A DNA stretch of 64,000 nt from Microglena sp. YARC (GCA_022414725.1 CM039462.1:121522709-121586708), one strand, 5' to 3'; counted from the first letter of the stretch, positions 46,881 through 55,904 are shown. A program made the numbers and translations. Notes: generated by a model from the letters alone, not told the origin.

Positions 46881-47255
46881 CTATGCGCTGCTTCCTCTGA
46901 GCATGCCCTCCGCAGGCAAGTTGGATGATAAGAGGTTCACTATATCATGATACCCGTTGTGTTGTGCGACATAACATGCAGTACTTGTATCATATTGTGC
47001 ACTTGGGAGGGCAAGTAATGTTTTTACTAAATCATAATGACCGTTTCGAGAAGCCGCAGAAAGATCGCAATTAGTTGGATGCGATCCTGCAGAAATCAGT
47101 TTGAGGACACTCTCTCGTTGGTTTAGTGAGCATGACAAAGTTAGTGCTTGTTGTATGCAGGTCTTGTAATCACTCATCTGCATACACAAGCCGATATTCA
47201 GCATTTTCATGTCACCTGTGCCAGCACCAACTAGAACAACCGTCTCAGGATCCAT
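46881..47255 (-). CDS. short ankyrin-repeat protein, copy 2
   Basis: A 124-aa protein identical over most of its length to the one at 42228-42629. The segment after SSNLPA is shortened by a 29-base deletion, but the final GMLRGSSA is kept in frame. Both copies could be functional. Confidence 0.72.
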   Translation of the reverse strand: MDPETVVLVGAGTGDMKMLNIGLCMQMSDYKTCIQQALTLSCSLNQRESVLKLISAGSHPTNCDLSAASRNGHYDLVKTLLALPSAQYDTSTACYVAQHNGYHDIVNLLSSNLPAEGMLRGSSA

Positions 47256-47707
47256 TTTTACTGATCATCACAATTTGTTTCGTGTTCATTGTACGCAGGG
47301 TTTGTGACTCGCATGATCCGCCGTCCGTTCCTCGAAAATTAATACTCTTTCCACATCTCACCCGTGCGTGAGTTCATCATCGTAGCCGCAATCCCATACA
47401 GCTAGGGACATTTGATTGTGGGACACCTTTTATTTTTGGGATTCTGAAAAGTTGACGTACATTATTTATTCCCTCGCCTCCCCCCTAAAACCCCAGTTTC
47501 CAGAGAGGCGAGTGTGAGCGCTAAACCGACCGACCCACATGGGTTTGTCAGCAGCTTGCCTTGTTATCCTTTGGGCCAGCTTAAATGCTGAAATACAGAG
47601 ATGAAGGCAAAAAAATGTACTCGCCTTTAGCTGATCTACCCATTGGGTTCAAGGGTCACCGGTAGGGTGTCCCACAAATTGCGTCTCCGACTGTATATCC
47701 ACGTCAA
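47256..47707. mobile_element. gap: family-J end fused to a family-C element
   Basis: 47395-47427 is a family-J end (TACAGCTAGGGACATTTGAT+TGTGGGACACC). 47515-47693 is family-C interior and right end (GGGCCAGCTTAAATGCTGAA ... GTCCCACAAATTGCGTCTCC+GACTGTA). It inserted in the second copy of the duplicated block; the first copy at 42750 is uninterrupted. Confidence 0.7.
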
Positions 47708-47792
47708 TGAGAAGTTGCCCTGCGAAGTCCATCGTGTTCTTCACTCCACGTGATCACTGGCTACACATACATGGTCCTCCCCCCTAGCTCGC
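47708..47792 (+). pseudogene. truncated copy of the 42769 small gene
   Basis: MRSCPAKSIVFFTPR matches, then a 16-base deletion (AAGACTGTATGTACCG lost) shifts the frame and it soon ends. Confidence 0.6.
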
Positions 47793-47944
47793 TCTCGGTG
47801 CAGGCATCGATCAATGCTTGGTCAACCACAACGGGTCGCCATGAATTCATTTGATTGACCGAAAAAATGTATGAAGAATGCCTGAGAATGTATGAAGAAT
47901 GCCTGAGAATAAAAATGTATGAAGAATGCCTGAGAATGTCTCAC

Positions 47945-48080
47945 ATCAATCAATCCCTATTTTAAACGCGTTCACATGAACACCTCTGAAAAGACTCTCC
48001 ATCTTGGGAACAACAATTATTTCAACAAAAAATAAGAATCATCAACCAATCCCTATTTTAAACGTGTTCACATGAACACG
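47945..48080. repeat. GTGTTCACATGAACAC repeat, 1.5 copies, plus ATGTATGAAGAATGCCTGAG triplication
   Basis: One full and one partial 95-bp unit follow three short copies of ATGTATGAAGAATGCCTGAG (47877-47937). The 42.9 kb block has one copy of the latter. Confidence 0.85.
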
Positions 48081-48265
48081 GTCTGAGTGTAACGTGTCAG
48101 GAGTGAGACGTGGGCCGGGTCGTAGTAGCCAATATGCCATGTGAATTTCCGTGTCTTCCCGCCAAACTGCAACGCCTCGCGTATGAATTGTAGCGTTCCA
48201 ATGGGATCCGTTTGGTGGCTTATTTTTTGCCGGACGGACGGTTTGGATGCGACAGTTTTCCACAG
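48081..48265 (-). pseudogene. gene fragment, unknown family
   Basis: The frame reads QTDPIGTLQFIREALQFGGK and TRKFTWHIGYYDPAHVSLL, which looks like real protein, but it lacks a good start (the 5' side is a GGACGGACGG-rich repeat) and ends in a transposon terminus. Confidence 0.35.
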
Positions 48266-48300
48266 TTTTGCCCGTCTCCCTCGAGCCATGAAAACAACCT

Positions 48301-48846
48301 CTACGTCCCCTCACTCCTCTGCCTTGCCAGGCAGAACACTGCTGCCTGAAATTCCCTCTTCTGCTCGGGTGTCATGTTGCGCCAGACGATGGTCAATCCA
48401 TGAGGGTTGATCAACAAAATGCTTAGGGCGTTGCTGGCAAACACCCCAGACAGCCCACCGAAGTAGAACCCGGATGCTGGCAGCAACAGGCTAGCAATAA
48501 GCTTCAACACCGTGGGTGCCGTATCATCCGATATCTGCATTTCCTCTTTTACACTCTCTATTACAACACGGGAAAACACCACCCACGCATCCTCCATTGA
48601 TGCTGTCTGTAACGGGGGCGTGTGTTGGCGGTCATACGCTTCACGCTTGTCAGGATCACTCAACGCTTCGTAAGCCGCGCACAACAGTTTGAAACGCTCC
48701 TGAGCAGCATCCCGTTGGCTGTCAGGAGATGTTGCCCATTTGTCCGGATGCCATTTCAGAGCTGCTTGCCGGTATGCTCGCCGAATCTCCTCTGTCGTTG
48801 CAGTGTCTGCTGCCACCCCCAACAATTCATAATGGCTGCTGACCAT
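48301..48846 (-). CDS. J-domain (DnaJ-like) protein with hydrophobic C-terminus
   Basis: From [20 protein letters not shown] the first 75 residues are a J-domain: [22 protein letters not shown] with HPD at 33-35, and [17 protein letters not shown]-domains stimulate Hsp70 ATPases. Residues about 115-150 are hydrophobic with Gly ([20 protein letters not shown]), so it may be membrane-bound. The frame stays open upstream to 48942 with an earlier ATG ([10 protein letters not shown]), but the J-domain normally starts near the protein start. There is no Gly/Phe or zinc-finger region. Confidence 0.85.
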   Translation of the reverse strand: MVSSHYELLGVAADTATTEEIRRAYRQAALKWHPDKWATSPDSQRDAAQERFKLLCAAYEALSDPDKREAYDRQHTPPLQTASMEDAWVVFSRVVIESVKEEMQISDDTAPTVLKLIASLLLPASGFYFGGLSGVFASNALSILLINPHGLTIVWRNMTPEQKREFQAAVFCLARQRSEGT

Positions 48847-49022
48847 GATGGCCTGCGTTGGGCATTTATTGATGTATAATGCCCCTCCTGCAAACCATTT
48901 TTCGAAGGATTCTGGAGCACGCATGATTGGTGTGATGTACATGATTCACTGCATACAGTCAATGACATTGAATCCCGGGACAAGTTGACGCACTGTGTTG
49001 ACATCTTGTCGCGTTTGTTGCT

Positions 49023-49077
49023 CTCACACACTCACTCACTCACTCACTTACACACACACACTCACTCACTCTTGCGC
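49023..49077. repeat. (CACT)n/(CA)n microsatellite
   Basis: CACACACTCACTCACTCACT and similar units between the J-domain gene and the next element. Confidence 0.9.
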
Positions 49078-49144
49078 GGGTCATCATCGATTCAATGGTC
49101 GGGTACACGAAGTCCACAATGTCGTCCACATCCGCACATTTGGG

Positions 49145-49316
49145 CGCTCAACCAACCGACCCACCTGGTCAGTTAGCAGCTTACAATTGTTATCCTCTGG
49201 GCCAGCTTAAATGCTGAAATACGGGATGAAGGACACGAAGGATTGGGACCTTGATACAAAACCTTTAGCTGACCTACCCAATCAATTGGGTTCAAGGGTC
49301 ACCGGTAAGGGTGTTC
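49145..49316. mobile_element. family-C element, one end missing
   Basis: GACCGACCCACCTGGTCAGT ... GGGCCAGCTTAAATGCTGAA ... GGTTCAAGGGTCACCGGTAA is family-C interior. The usual terminal GTCCCACAAATTCTGTCTCT is absent; coding sequence starts directly at about 49317. Confidence 0.7.
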
Positions 49317-49354
49317 ATTCGGGGCGGAAAAAAGTGTACACATATGTATATAGC

Positions 49355-49591
49355 ATGGTAGAGCACATTATTACATGTAGTGATTTGAAAACAGTAGGCG
49401 AGCGGATCGAACACATAGTAAATGAGATGGCTTCTTTGTATGAAGCGACAGGCGTGGAGTATTTCAAAGCCCATGCATCAGGATGGTCCCAATGGGTGTG
49501 GATGTTACAAGATAGCAAGCGCCGAGATTGGCAGATCACATACCCTGGGGATCCTCAGGGGGTGTGGAATTCACCAAAAGACCGGGTGTAA
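49355..49591 (+). CDS. hypothetical protein, N-terminus possibly replaced
   Basis: From MVEHIITCSDLKTVGERIEH the frame codes 78 aa ending PQGVWNSPKDRV. It has VNEMASLYEATGVEYFKAHA and QWVWMLQDSKRRDWQITYPG. The frame is open back to 49211 through family-C sequence; only from about 49317 (HSGRKKVYTYVYS) does it look native. Family unknown. Confidence 0.45.
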   Translation: MVEHIITCSDLKTVGERIEHIVNEMASLYEATGVEYFKAHASGWSQWVWMLQDSKRRDWQITYPGDPQGVWNSPKDRV

Positions 49592-49624
49592 TGAGAAAGA
49601 TAACTGATAACAAAGCGGACGAGC

Positions 49625-49790
49625 TACAGTCAGAGACAGAATTTGTGGGACACCCTTACCGGTGACCCTTGAACCCAATTGATTGGGTAGGTCAGCTAAA
49701 GGATATTGACACAAAATATTAGATATATCTGATAGGATATCTAAAATGAAACCGCTTTCTTTCCGGAATACTAAAATGAAACCGCATTCT
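49625..49790. mobile_element. family-C end and family-A debris
   Basis: TACAGTCAGAGACAGAATTT ... GATTGGGTAGGTCAGCTAAA is a family-C end. Two copies of a mariner/Fanzor subterminal stretch (GGAATACTAAAATGAAACCG) follow at 49739-49790. Confidence 0.65.
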
Positions 49791-49791
49791 T

Positions 49792-50028
49792 TTAAAATGA
49801 TGAGCAGAAGCTAATCAACATAGTGATTGTTATAGTCCACATGATGCCTGCGCAAATTTGAGGTAACTTCTGTTTTTTTGTCATGGCAATCCATGTGATG
49901 ATCACACTTGTCGAAACCAACCATGCTAACATGGACAAGGCTTCCAACATGCTTTTACATGCGCGTCGAGCATAGACAAGAATTAGAGACGAAGCGAACG
50001 ATATTGTGATAGGCAACGCTATATACAT
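49792..50028 (-). CDS. small membrane protein
   Basis: A 78-aa protein starting MYIALPITISFASSLILVYA. Two or three hydrophobic helices (ALSMLAWLVSTSVIITWIAM; ICAGIMWTITITMLISF). Complete. No family recognised. Confidence 0.5.
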   Translation of the reverse strand: MYIALPITISFASSLILVYARRACKSMLEALSMLAWLVSTSVIITWIAMTKKQKLPQICAGIMWTITITMLISFCSSF

Positions 50029-50670
50029 AACGCTAGGTATGACGCTCGAACTTTTCTAACGATGATGTTTTATATTGGCTTTGCACATCGCGAGCTAATA
50101 CACAATGATTGGGCATGCCTGGGTACGCAAAGCGCCGGTCCCTTTAATCTGAGTGATTGAGTGATTGACGATGTATGTATGTGTTCCGCATCCTTGTGTC
50201 CTACGATACATTCGACCGTGTTCCGCCGTTTGCGTGTGATAGAGTGCGTGCGTGAGAATGAGTGAGAGTGAGTGAGTGAGTGAGTGGTTGGTGGGCATCA
50301 TCATCATCATCTCGACAGCAGCCGCCGCGATGCGTGTGTGAGGATGCGGCATGTGTCGTGATAAAGTGCGTTATCCTATCTATCTATCCTATCGGACAGC
50401 ATAACCAGAGCGCATCTCTTGCACATAATGCACCGGTCACCAGATGCCAACATTGAGGAATTTGTGCCAATTGCGATTGCACATGCAAGGGTGGACATGC
50501 TGCATGCTCACGTTACACTCAGACCGGTGAATACAGTCAGACCGGTCAATAATGTTACAGTATATTGAATCAATTACAATTCTCTATGTAACATGACTTG
50601 GACAGACGGTCGATTGTTGTACACATGTACACATTGCTGCAAAGTTTGAGGAGTGTGTAAAACAGAAACA
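50029..50670. other. gap: minisatellite units, GAGT repeat and family-E end
   Basis: 50215-50245 holds a GTGTTCCGCCGTTTGCGTGT unit, 50258-50288 a (GAGT)n run, 50380-50400 a TATC repeat, and 50532-50635 a family-E terminus (ACAGTCAGACCGGTCAATAA ... GACGGTCGATTGTTGTACAC) preceded by a partial one at 50513. No gene. Confidence 0.65.
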
Positions 50671-51159
50671 ATGGATAACTTCAAGAAGTTGGATACAAGC
50701 ATGTATGCGTGTTTCACAGTTTCAGGCAGTACGTGGAATGGCAAAAAAATTATTTCACATGGAACGGTGGTATTCGATAATGAGGACGACGCCAAGAAAT
50801 GTTTAGAAATACTCGACCTGTACAAAGAGACATTCTACTTCAGGCGTACATCGAACGTGATGAATAAGACTATGTTCACGTTTGACGGCACGACAATCCA
50901 CCTATTATCTGGTGCCAAAATTGAGTACGACCAGAATGCTTCTCGATTGAAGAAGATTGTAGAGATAGAAAAGACGTACACGGCAAACGCGTGGGAATAC
51001 ATGGATCCAATATTGATTATGGACGATTACGTAAGGCTATTCGGGTATCTTCCGCTCAGGAAAAGGGCATTCTGGAGCTGCTTGCTGTTATGTTTTTCGT
51101 GCAGTTGTATATTCTGTATCGATCCATGCTATTACGAAGCTAAATCTCATCGCACGTAG
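50671..51159 (+). CDS. hypothetical protein with C-terminal membrane helix
   Basis: A 162-aa protein starting MDNFKKLDTSMYACFTVSGS. The first two-thirds look soluble (GTVVFDNEDDAKKCLEILDL, MFTFDGTTIHLLSGAKIEYD); a Cys-rich hydrophobic helix (RAFWSCLLLCFSCSCIFCID) lies near the end, suggesting a tail-anchored protein. Family unknown. Confidence 0.6.
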   Translation: MDNFKKLDTSMYACFTVSGSTWNGKKIISHGTVVFDNEDDAKKCLEILDLYKETFYFRRTSNVMNKTMFTFDGTTIHLLSGAKIEYDQNASRLKKIVEIEKTYTANAWEYMDPILIMDDYVRLFGYLPLRKRAFWSCLLLCFSCSCIFCIDPCYYEAKSHRT

Positions 51160-51616
51160 GTGAGCTCATGCACCCCCCAACGTTTTTCCAGTTCCAAGCC
51201 TGCTTGATACACACGGCTTTCGTTTGAGTACATGCGGTTGCGTAAGACTCGCCGCCGTGCGTGTGTGAGGATGCGGTCGTCCGCTGCCAACTTTGCGTGT
51301 TGCAGCAGGAGTCAGTTATCATTAAAACATAGAATAGAATACATGACAGTCACATGTACATTCCGTCGACTGTATTTGAACGAGTCTTCGATGAAAGTGG
51401 ATCCATTGTCGACATTCGACGGTTGAACGGTTTACCAAAGAGGCTACTCGGAATATCTTCGAGAACCTCTTCAACCTGCTGCACCCCCCAACGTTACCCA
51501 AAAGAAACGATCTGCAGTCTGGATGATTATAAGGTGTCCCACTTTATTTGAGAACAACTGTATATGGAGCTCGACTGTATAAGAAAACAACTCGACAATG
51601 AAATAAATGTTCATAA
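51160..51616. mobile_element. gap: family-D element end and nearby debris
   Basis: 51361-51375 resembles a mariner/Fanzor terminus (ATTCCGTCGACTGTA). 51458-51561 is the family-D end (GAACCTCTTCAACCTGCTGC ... GTGTCCCACTTTATTTGAGA+ACAACTGTA). The frame NIFENLFNLLHPPTLPKRND before it is kept in the copy at 12298, so it may be the C-terminus of a family-D transposase. Confidence 0.55.
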
Positions 51617-52111
51617 ATGCATGGCTGGGAGAATTTTGTCTTTTCAGACCTAGATGACACCTGCGTGAAGTTCTGGAGTAAACACAATATTGTGAGAACA
51701 GTCACAATCGACCCCAGTTGGATATCCACAAAACCGTGTTTAATGATACTGGACGGATTCATTTGCGACACGTATGAGATCCAACCTCATCGTCATCTTC
51801 AGCAAATAGAAGGAAGCCATGATTACATGTGGAGCTTCTGGATTGTGCCAGCAAGGCTATCTGACCGGTGTAGAAGTGTATACGCAACGAGCGAGACATA
51901 CCACAAACAATTACAAATAAATTATATCGTTGAGAATGTCACACTTGCGAAATATGCTAAAAAGATCCAACAAGCGTGGCGTGCCCACCATATTAGGCGT
52001 AAAAACGCTATCCAACTCATCCAAACCCAATTTCGAAAAAGCATCTCCGATCCCACGTATGTGTTGTGCCGAAGGCGCATCGTCCGCGAGTTCTCTGAAC
52101 TACAAAGCTAA
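51617..52111 (+). CDS. hypothetical protein with two IQ-like motifs at the C-terminus
   Basis: A 164-aa protein starting MHGWENFVFSDLDDTCVKFW. The C-terminal 55 residues read AKYAKKIQQAWRAHHIRRKN and AIQLIQTQFRKSISDPTYVL: two IQ-type helices followed by the RRIVREFSEL tail, very like the end of the NPDKPW-repeat protein (RLYREYNEM). The body (FWIVPARLSDRCRSVYATSE) is unfamiliar. Confidence 0.65.
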   Translation: MHGWENFVFSDLDDTCVKFWSKHNIVRTVTIDPSWISTKPCLMILDGFICDTYEIQPHRHLQQIEGSHDYMWSFWIVPARLSDRCRSVYATSETYHKQLQINYIVENVTLAKYAKKIQQAWRAHHIRRKNAIQLIQTQFRKSISDPTYVLCRRRIVREFSELQS

Positions 52112-52169
52112 CCACGAGCGTTGAACGCAGATTCACACAATAATGTGTGAAGTCAAAAATCGCATTGAC

Positions 52170-52336
52170 TACAGTCGGCGGAACAGTAAAATGAAACATC
52201 CCAATAAACGGAGTTCCCAAAAGTCCGCGTGTATGTGTTTTTTCTACTCACTACAGATCCCGAGTCCCCAAAAAGTCCTCGTGTATGTGTTTTGTCTTCT
52301 CACTACGCTTAAGTCGACATCGTTCCGCCGACTGTA
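52170..52336. mobile_element. short non-autonomous mariner-type element with TA target sites
   Basis: CAGTCGGCGGAACAGTAAAA at 52172 and the reverse complement of CAGTCGGCGGAACGATG at 52334, each with TA outside. The 163-bp interior holds two copies of AGTCC(G/T)CGTGTATGTGTTTT, also seen at 30355. It is a complete MITE of the Fanzor-carrying family, without the GCAA hairpin. Confidence 0.8.
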
Positions 52337-52503
52337 ATGGTCGCTCTGTGACTCTGTGAGTCGACTCGACATGTTCCGCCGTGATGCGAGAGGTCGGTCG
52401 CCATGTGACTCGCACTCAATTCTTTGACAGGACCACCGCATCTTATTGTGTACCTGGTTCCTGACAGGTATGCGCAACTCTTTTCATGTCAGTACTCCAC
52501 CAA
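52337..52503. repeat. family-H dispersed repeat
   Basis: GTGACTCTGTGAGTCGACTC and GTTCCGCCGTGATGCGAGAG+GTCGGTCGCC; copies at 25880, 35120, 55535, 58083, 60615 and 61890. Function unknown. Confidence 0.7.
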
Positions 52504-52923
52504 TTAGGGATATCTGTCACTGCCCCCACACTCTGCCAGTTTAATGGCAAAACTTGAAGACCACTTCCCGAGCAGGAACGTCTTTTTCAAAACACACATG
52601 TACTGCCATGGTGTGTAGTACGGATGTAAGCTATCTTCACATTTGTGACAGGGTGTATTCAGCTCCTTTACATCAGTTCGGTCTAGCAAGTTGTCGAGAG
52701 CTTTCATGGAATCGGTCATCCCCAACCATGCATCTGAATGTTGAACCAGGATCCCCTTTTGTTCCGACTCTTTGTATGCCCTCACCAGTGCATCTTCCAC
52801 GCACCTGATTCCAATACCCATGTTGCTGTAGATAAGTCCATCAAGCGTGTGCTCTTGTGATGCGTCGCCACTTGCTATGTTCTTCAAATAGTTCTTGATT
52901 TCGCTTAGCTGTAATAAAGCCAT
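52504..52923 (-). CDS. hypothetical protein
   Basis: A 139-aa protein starting MALLQLSEIKNYLKNIASGD. Helical N-terminal half (GIRCVEDALVRAYKESEQKG, MTDSMKALDNLLDRTDVKEL) and a CHKC motif in NTPCHKCEDSLHPYYTPWQY that could bind metal with other residues. Complete; family unknown. Confidence 0.6.
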   Translation of the reverse strand: MALLQLSEIKNYLKNIASGDASQEHTLDGLIYSNMGIGIRCVEDALVRAYKESEQKGILVQHSDAWLGMTDSMKALDNLLDRTDVKELNTPCHKCEDSLHPYYTPWQYMCVLKKTFLLGKWSSSFAIKLAECGGSDRYP

Positions 52924-52964
52924 TTTCCCTCACCATATACTATTTTCCACCTGAAGGAAACGTA

Positions 52965-53183
52965 GTGTGGCAAGTGCCCAAGTTGAGCCTTACGACCCGA
53001 CTGCGACAACCCAAGAAGAAATCCAGCCTAAATCCTGATGGCATGTGGCATCAGAGCAGAGCAGTTCAGAGTGGGCAAGATCAACCAACAAAGCGGGCAG
53101 GTGTGGGGAGATCATCCCATTGCATTTGGTCCTGCTTTGGCTGGACTGTATCATGACACCCCGTTGAACAATTTTACACATCA
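52965..53183 (+). pseudogene. fragment cut by a family-F MITE
   Basis: Short overlapping frames (SLTTRLRQPKKKSSLNPDGM; QVWGDHPIAFGPALAGLYHD) look partly coding. The second runs straight into the MITE at 53184. Nothing identifies the gene. Confidence 0.25.
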
Positions 53184-53349
53184 AATGGGCGTTCCTGCCT
53201 CCCGGCCGATTTTTTTAAATTTACAATCATGATTTAGAGCCTCCTGAACGACTCGCTAGCTTGAGACATCAGCACCAAGGAATCACAATTCCGCTCCATA
53301 CCATGTTTCGCAGCCAGTCAAAATCGGCCGGGCGGCAGGAACGCCCATT
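53184..53349. mobile_element. MITE family F with ATCA target duplication, in the LRR gene end
   Basis: Full element with ATCA at 53180-53183 and 53350-53353. It supplies the last 27 codons and the stop codon of the LRR gene. Removing it leaves a stop codon right after NGWNDV, so only the extreme C-terminus is altered. Confidence 0.93.
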
Positions 53350-54825
53350 ATCATTCCATCCATTGTACGTCAACGAAGTGAGTCCTTCCAGCGGTGATAT
53401 GTCGTCCACGTCGGTGTTCGAAATGTCGAGGTAAACCAACGAAGTGAGTCCTTCCAGCGGTGATATGTCGTCCACGTCGGTGTTCGAAATGTCGAGGTAA
53501 ACCAACGAAGTGAGTCCTGCCAGCGGTGATATGTCGTCCACGTCGGTGTTCGAAATGTCCAGGTGCACCAATGAAGTGAGTCCTGCCAGTGGTGATATGT
53601 CGTCCACGTCGGTGCCCTTCATGTTCAGGTGAATCAACGAAGCGAGTCCTGCCAGTGGTGATACGTCTTCCACGTCTGTGCCCTTCATGTCCAGGTGAAT
53701 CAACGAAGCGAGTCCTGCCAGTGGTGATATGTCTTTAACACGTGTGCCCTTCATGTTCAGGTGAATCAACGAAGCGAGTCCTGCCAGCGGCGATATGTCG
53801 AGCACCTTGCTCCGGCGACAAGACGAAATGGAGCCGGACATCGGTACTCGGTCTTCGACCACACATGTGTACGCCATGTTCAGATGAACCAACGAAGTGA
53901 GTCCGGACAGTAGTGATATAGAGGGTACACGTGTGCCCTCCATGTTCAGGTGAAGCAACGCAGTGATACCGGACACCGGTGAGATGTCTTCGAGCTTGTA
54001 TTTGAGATGCGAAATGTCGAGGTGAATCAACGAATTGAGGGCGGACAGAGATGATAGGTATTCCACGTCGGTGCCCTCCATGTTGAGGTGAATCAACGAA
54101 GTGAGTCCTGCCAGCGGTGATAATATGTCCTGTTCGCCCACCCGTGTGTACGCCATGTTCAGATGAACCAACTCGGTGAGTCCGGACAGCTTTGATATGT
54201 CTTCTAGTTTGTTTCCGATATGCGAAATGTTGAGGTGAACCAAAGCTTTGAGTCCTGAAATCGCTGATAATGGGTGTTTGTCCAAGTACGTGAGGTGCGA
54301 AATATCTAGGTGAATCAACGAAGTGAGACCGGACAGCGGTGATATGTCGGTCACAAGTGTGTGCGAAATGTCTAGGTGCGTCAACGAAATGAGTCCGGAA
54401 AGCGGTGATAATAGCTCTTCGTCCACGTAGGTGTGCGACATGTTCAGGTGCGTCAACGAAGTGAGTCCGTACAGTGGCGATATGTCGGTCACGTAGGTGT
54501 TCGATATGTCCAGGTGAACCAACGAAGTGAGTCCGGACAGCGGCGATATGTCTTGGATCTTGTCTTCGATATCCGACATTGATTGGTAGGGTACGTCTTT
54601 CCCCCGATTGATACCGATTTTCAACTCTTCGAGCCTGCAAATGCGTGATAATGCGTATTCCAAACTGTTATAATGTCTCAGGTGGATCCTTGTGACACAC
54701 CGGGTAGCGACGCATCTCCACTGTTTGCAAACGAGAGCCACCTGTTGGAGGTGGCATTCGTTCGAAATCGCATTGGCTAGAATGATCTCCAATACATCTT
54801 CATTGATTTCGTCAAAGGAACTCAT
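53269..54825 (-). CDS. F-box and leucine-rich-repeat protein
   Basis: A 518-aa protein from MSSFDEINEDVLEIILANAI. Residues 1-45 resemble an F-box (INEDVLEIILANAISNECHL, then QQVALVCKQWRCVA), which would link to Skp1/cullin ubiquitin ligases. About 17 internalin-like leucine-rich repeats of 20-22 residues follow, pattern DISPLAGLTSLVHLDISNTD. The repeats nearest the C-terminus are almost identical, so they expanded recently. The last 27 residues (NGRSCRPADFDWLRNMVWSG ...) come from a family-F MITE. The frame is open upstream to 54909, where a minisatellite begins. Likely a viral substrate receptor for host ubiquitin ligase, by analogy. Confidence 0.85.
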   Translation of the reverse strand: MSSFDEINEDVLEIILANAISNECHLQQVALVCKQWRCVATRCVTRIHLRHYNSLEYALSRICRLEELKIGINRGKDVPYQSMSDIEDKIQDISPLSGLTSLVHLDISNTYVTDISPLYGLTSLTHLNMSHTYVDEELLSPLSGLISLTHLDISHTLVTDISPLSGLTSLIHLDISHLTYLDKHPLSAISGLKALVHLNISHIGNKLEDISKLSGLTELVHLNMAYTRVGEQDILSPLAGLTSLIHLNMEGTDVEYLSSLSALNSLIHLDISHLKYKLEDISPVSGITALLHLNMEGTRVPSISLLSGLTSLVHLNMAYTCVVEDRVPMSGSISSCRRSKVLDISPLAGLASLIHLNMKGTRVKDISPLAGLASLIHLDMKGTDVEDVSPLAGLASLIHLNMKGTDVDDISPLAGLTSLVHLDISNTDVDDISPLAGLTSLVYLDISNTDVDDISPLEGLTSLVYLDISNTDVDDISPLEGLTSLTYNGWNDNGRSCRPADFDWLRNMVWSGIVIPWC

Positions 54826-54963
54826 TCGTTTGTGAAGTGTGCTGTGCTGATGGTTGTTTATACTGAAGAATGGTTGTTTACACTTCATTCGAGGACGAGA
54901 ATCCGCCACCGCATCCGTGTGTCATGAATGGACGGACGGTGTGGATGCGACAGTTTGTACGTG

Positions 54964-55170
54964 TACAGTCAGAGACAGAATTTGTGGGACACCCTTACCG
55001 GTGACCCTTGAACCCAATTGATTGGGTAGGTCAGCTAAAGGTTTTGTATCAAGGTCCCAATCCTTCGTGTCCTTCATCCCGTATTTCAGCATTTAAGCTG
55101 GCCCAGAGGATAACAATTGTAAGCTGCTAACTGACCCAGGTGGGTCGGTTGGTTGAGCGCCCACATTTGC
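54964..55170. mobile_element. family-C element, longest copy
   Basis: TACAGTCAGAGACAGAATTT, GTGGGACACCCTTACCGGTG, TTTTGTATCAAGGTCCCAAT, GCATTTAAGCTGGCCCAGAG and GACCCAGGTGGGTCGGTTGG. It has no coding capacity. No inverted partner end is seen, so it is truncated or one-ended. Confidence 0.7.
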
Positions 55171-55275
55171 CTCTCCGGAAGCTGGGGTTTTAGGGGGTTA
55201 AGTATAGTTTGTGTCTTTCTGGCTGTGAAGAGGATAATAAGGTTAGTTAAATGGTCTTCTGCGTTGTTTACACCA

Positions 55276-55441
55276 AATGGGCGTTCCTGCCTCCCGGCCG
55301 ATTTTGACTGGTTGCGAAACATGGTATGGAGCGGATTTGTGATTCCTTTGTGCTGATGTCTCAAGCTAGCGAGTCGTTCAGGAGGCTCTAAATCCTGATT
55401 AGAAATTTAAAAAAATCGGCCGGGAGGCAGGAACGCCCATT
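55276..55441. mobile_element. MITE family F, full copy
   Basis: Both termini present; flanks ACCA / ACCC give an imperfect 4-bp duplication. Confidence 0.9.
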
Positions 55442-55444
55442 ACC

Positions 55445-55700
55445 CGACAGTTGTAGTGGGACTCAGATTGAGATCGTGGATTACAGACTGATCAACGGTG
55501 GACAGCTCGTGCTTGACTTGGAACTTGGCCGTGTGATGTGACTCGACTCTACAGGTTCCGCCGTGATGCGAGAGGTCGCTCTGTTATGTGACTTGACAGG
55601 TGCCACCGTGTGTCCCGCGATTCCTCTTTCATACTCCTGACATAGTTGTCAAGCAGAATTCTGCTTGAGACGACACATCTGAAACGCCCAAGTGTTACAG
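55445..55700. repeat. segment shared with 60520-60650, plus family H and a hairpin unit
   Basis: CGACAGTTGTAGTGGGACTC ... GGACAGCTCGTGCTTGACTT equals the 3' end of the 60327 gene and beyond. CAAGCAGAATTCTGCTTG at 55653-55670 is a perfect palindrome of the CAAGCAG family. Confidence 0.8.
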
Positions 55701-55765
55701 TGATTTTTTTACAAACAACATACACATTGTGTAAGACTTGACAGTTAGTTACACAGTAGTGTGTA

Positions 55766-55893
55766 GTGTGTCTGCTGGTTGATGTGAACTGTGGGCTCCC
55801 CTCCGGTCGCCCACCCGCTCGGTTCCTCGCGGACTCCTTTGAGGGGGCTCCGCTGGGGGAAGAGGTGAAAGGGGCTCCGCCGCTTGTTGAATA
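55766..55893 (+). repeat. dispersed GC-rich element (family G), copy 5
   Basis: GTGTGTCTGCTGGTTGATGT, CTCGGTTCCTCGCGGACTCC and AAGGGGCTCCGCCGCTTGTT, in the same order as the other copies. Confidence 0.85.
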
Positions 55894-55904
55894 ATACAAT
55901 CCGT

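Noticed and set aside
53735..54640. 301-codon alternate frame in the LRR region
   Set aside because: Same strand, shifted frame of the leucine-rich repeats; the LRR frame has F-box and repeat structure and runs longer.
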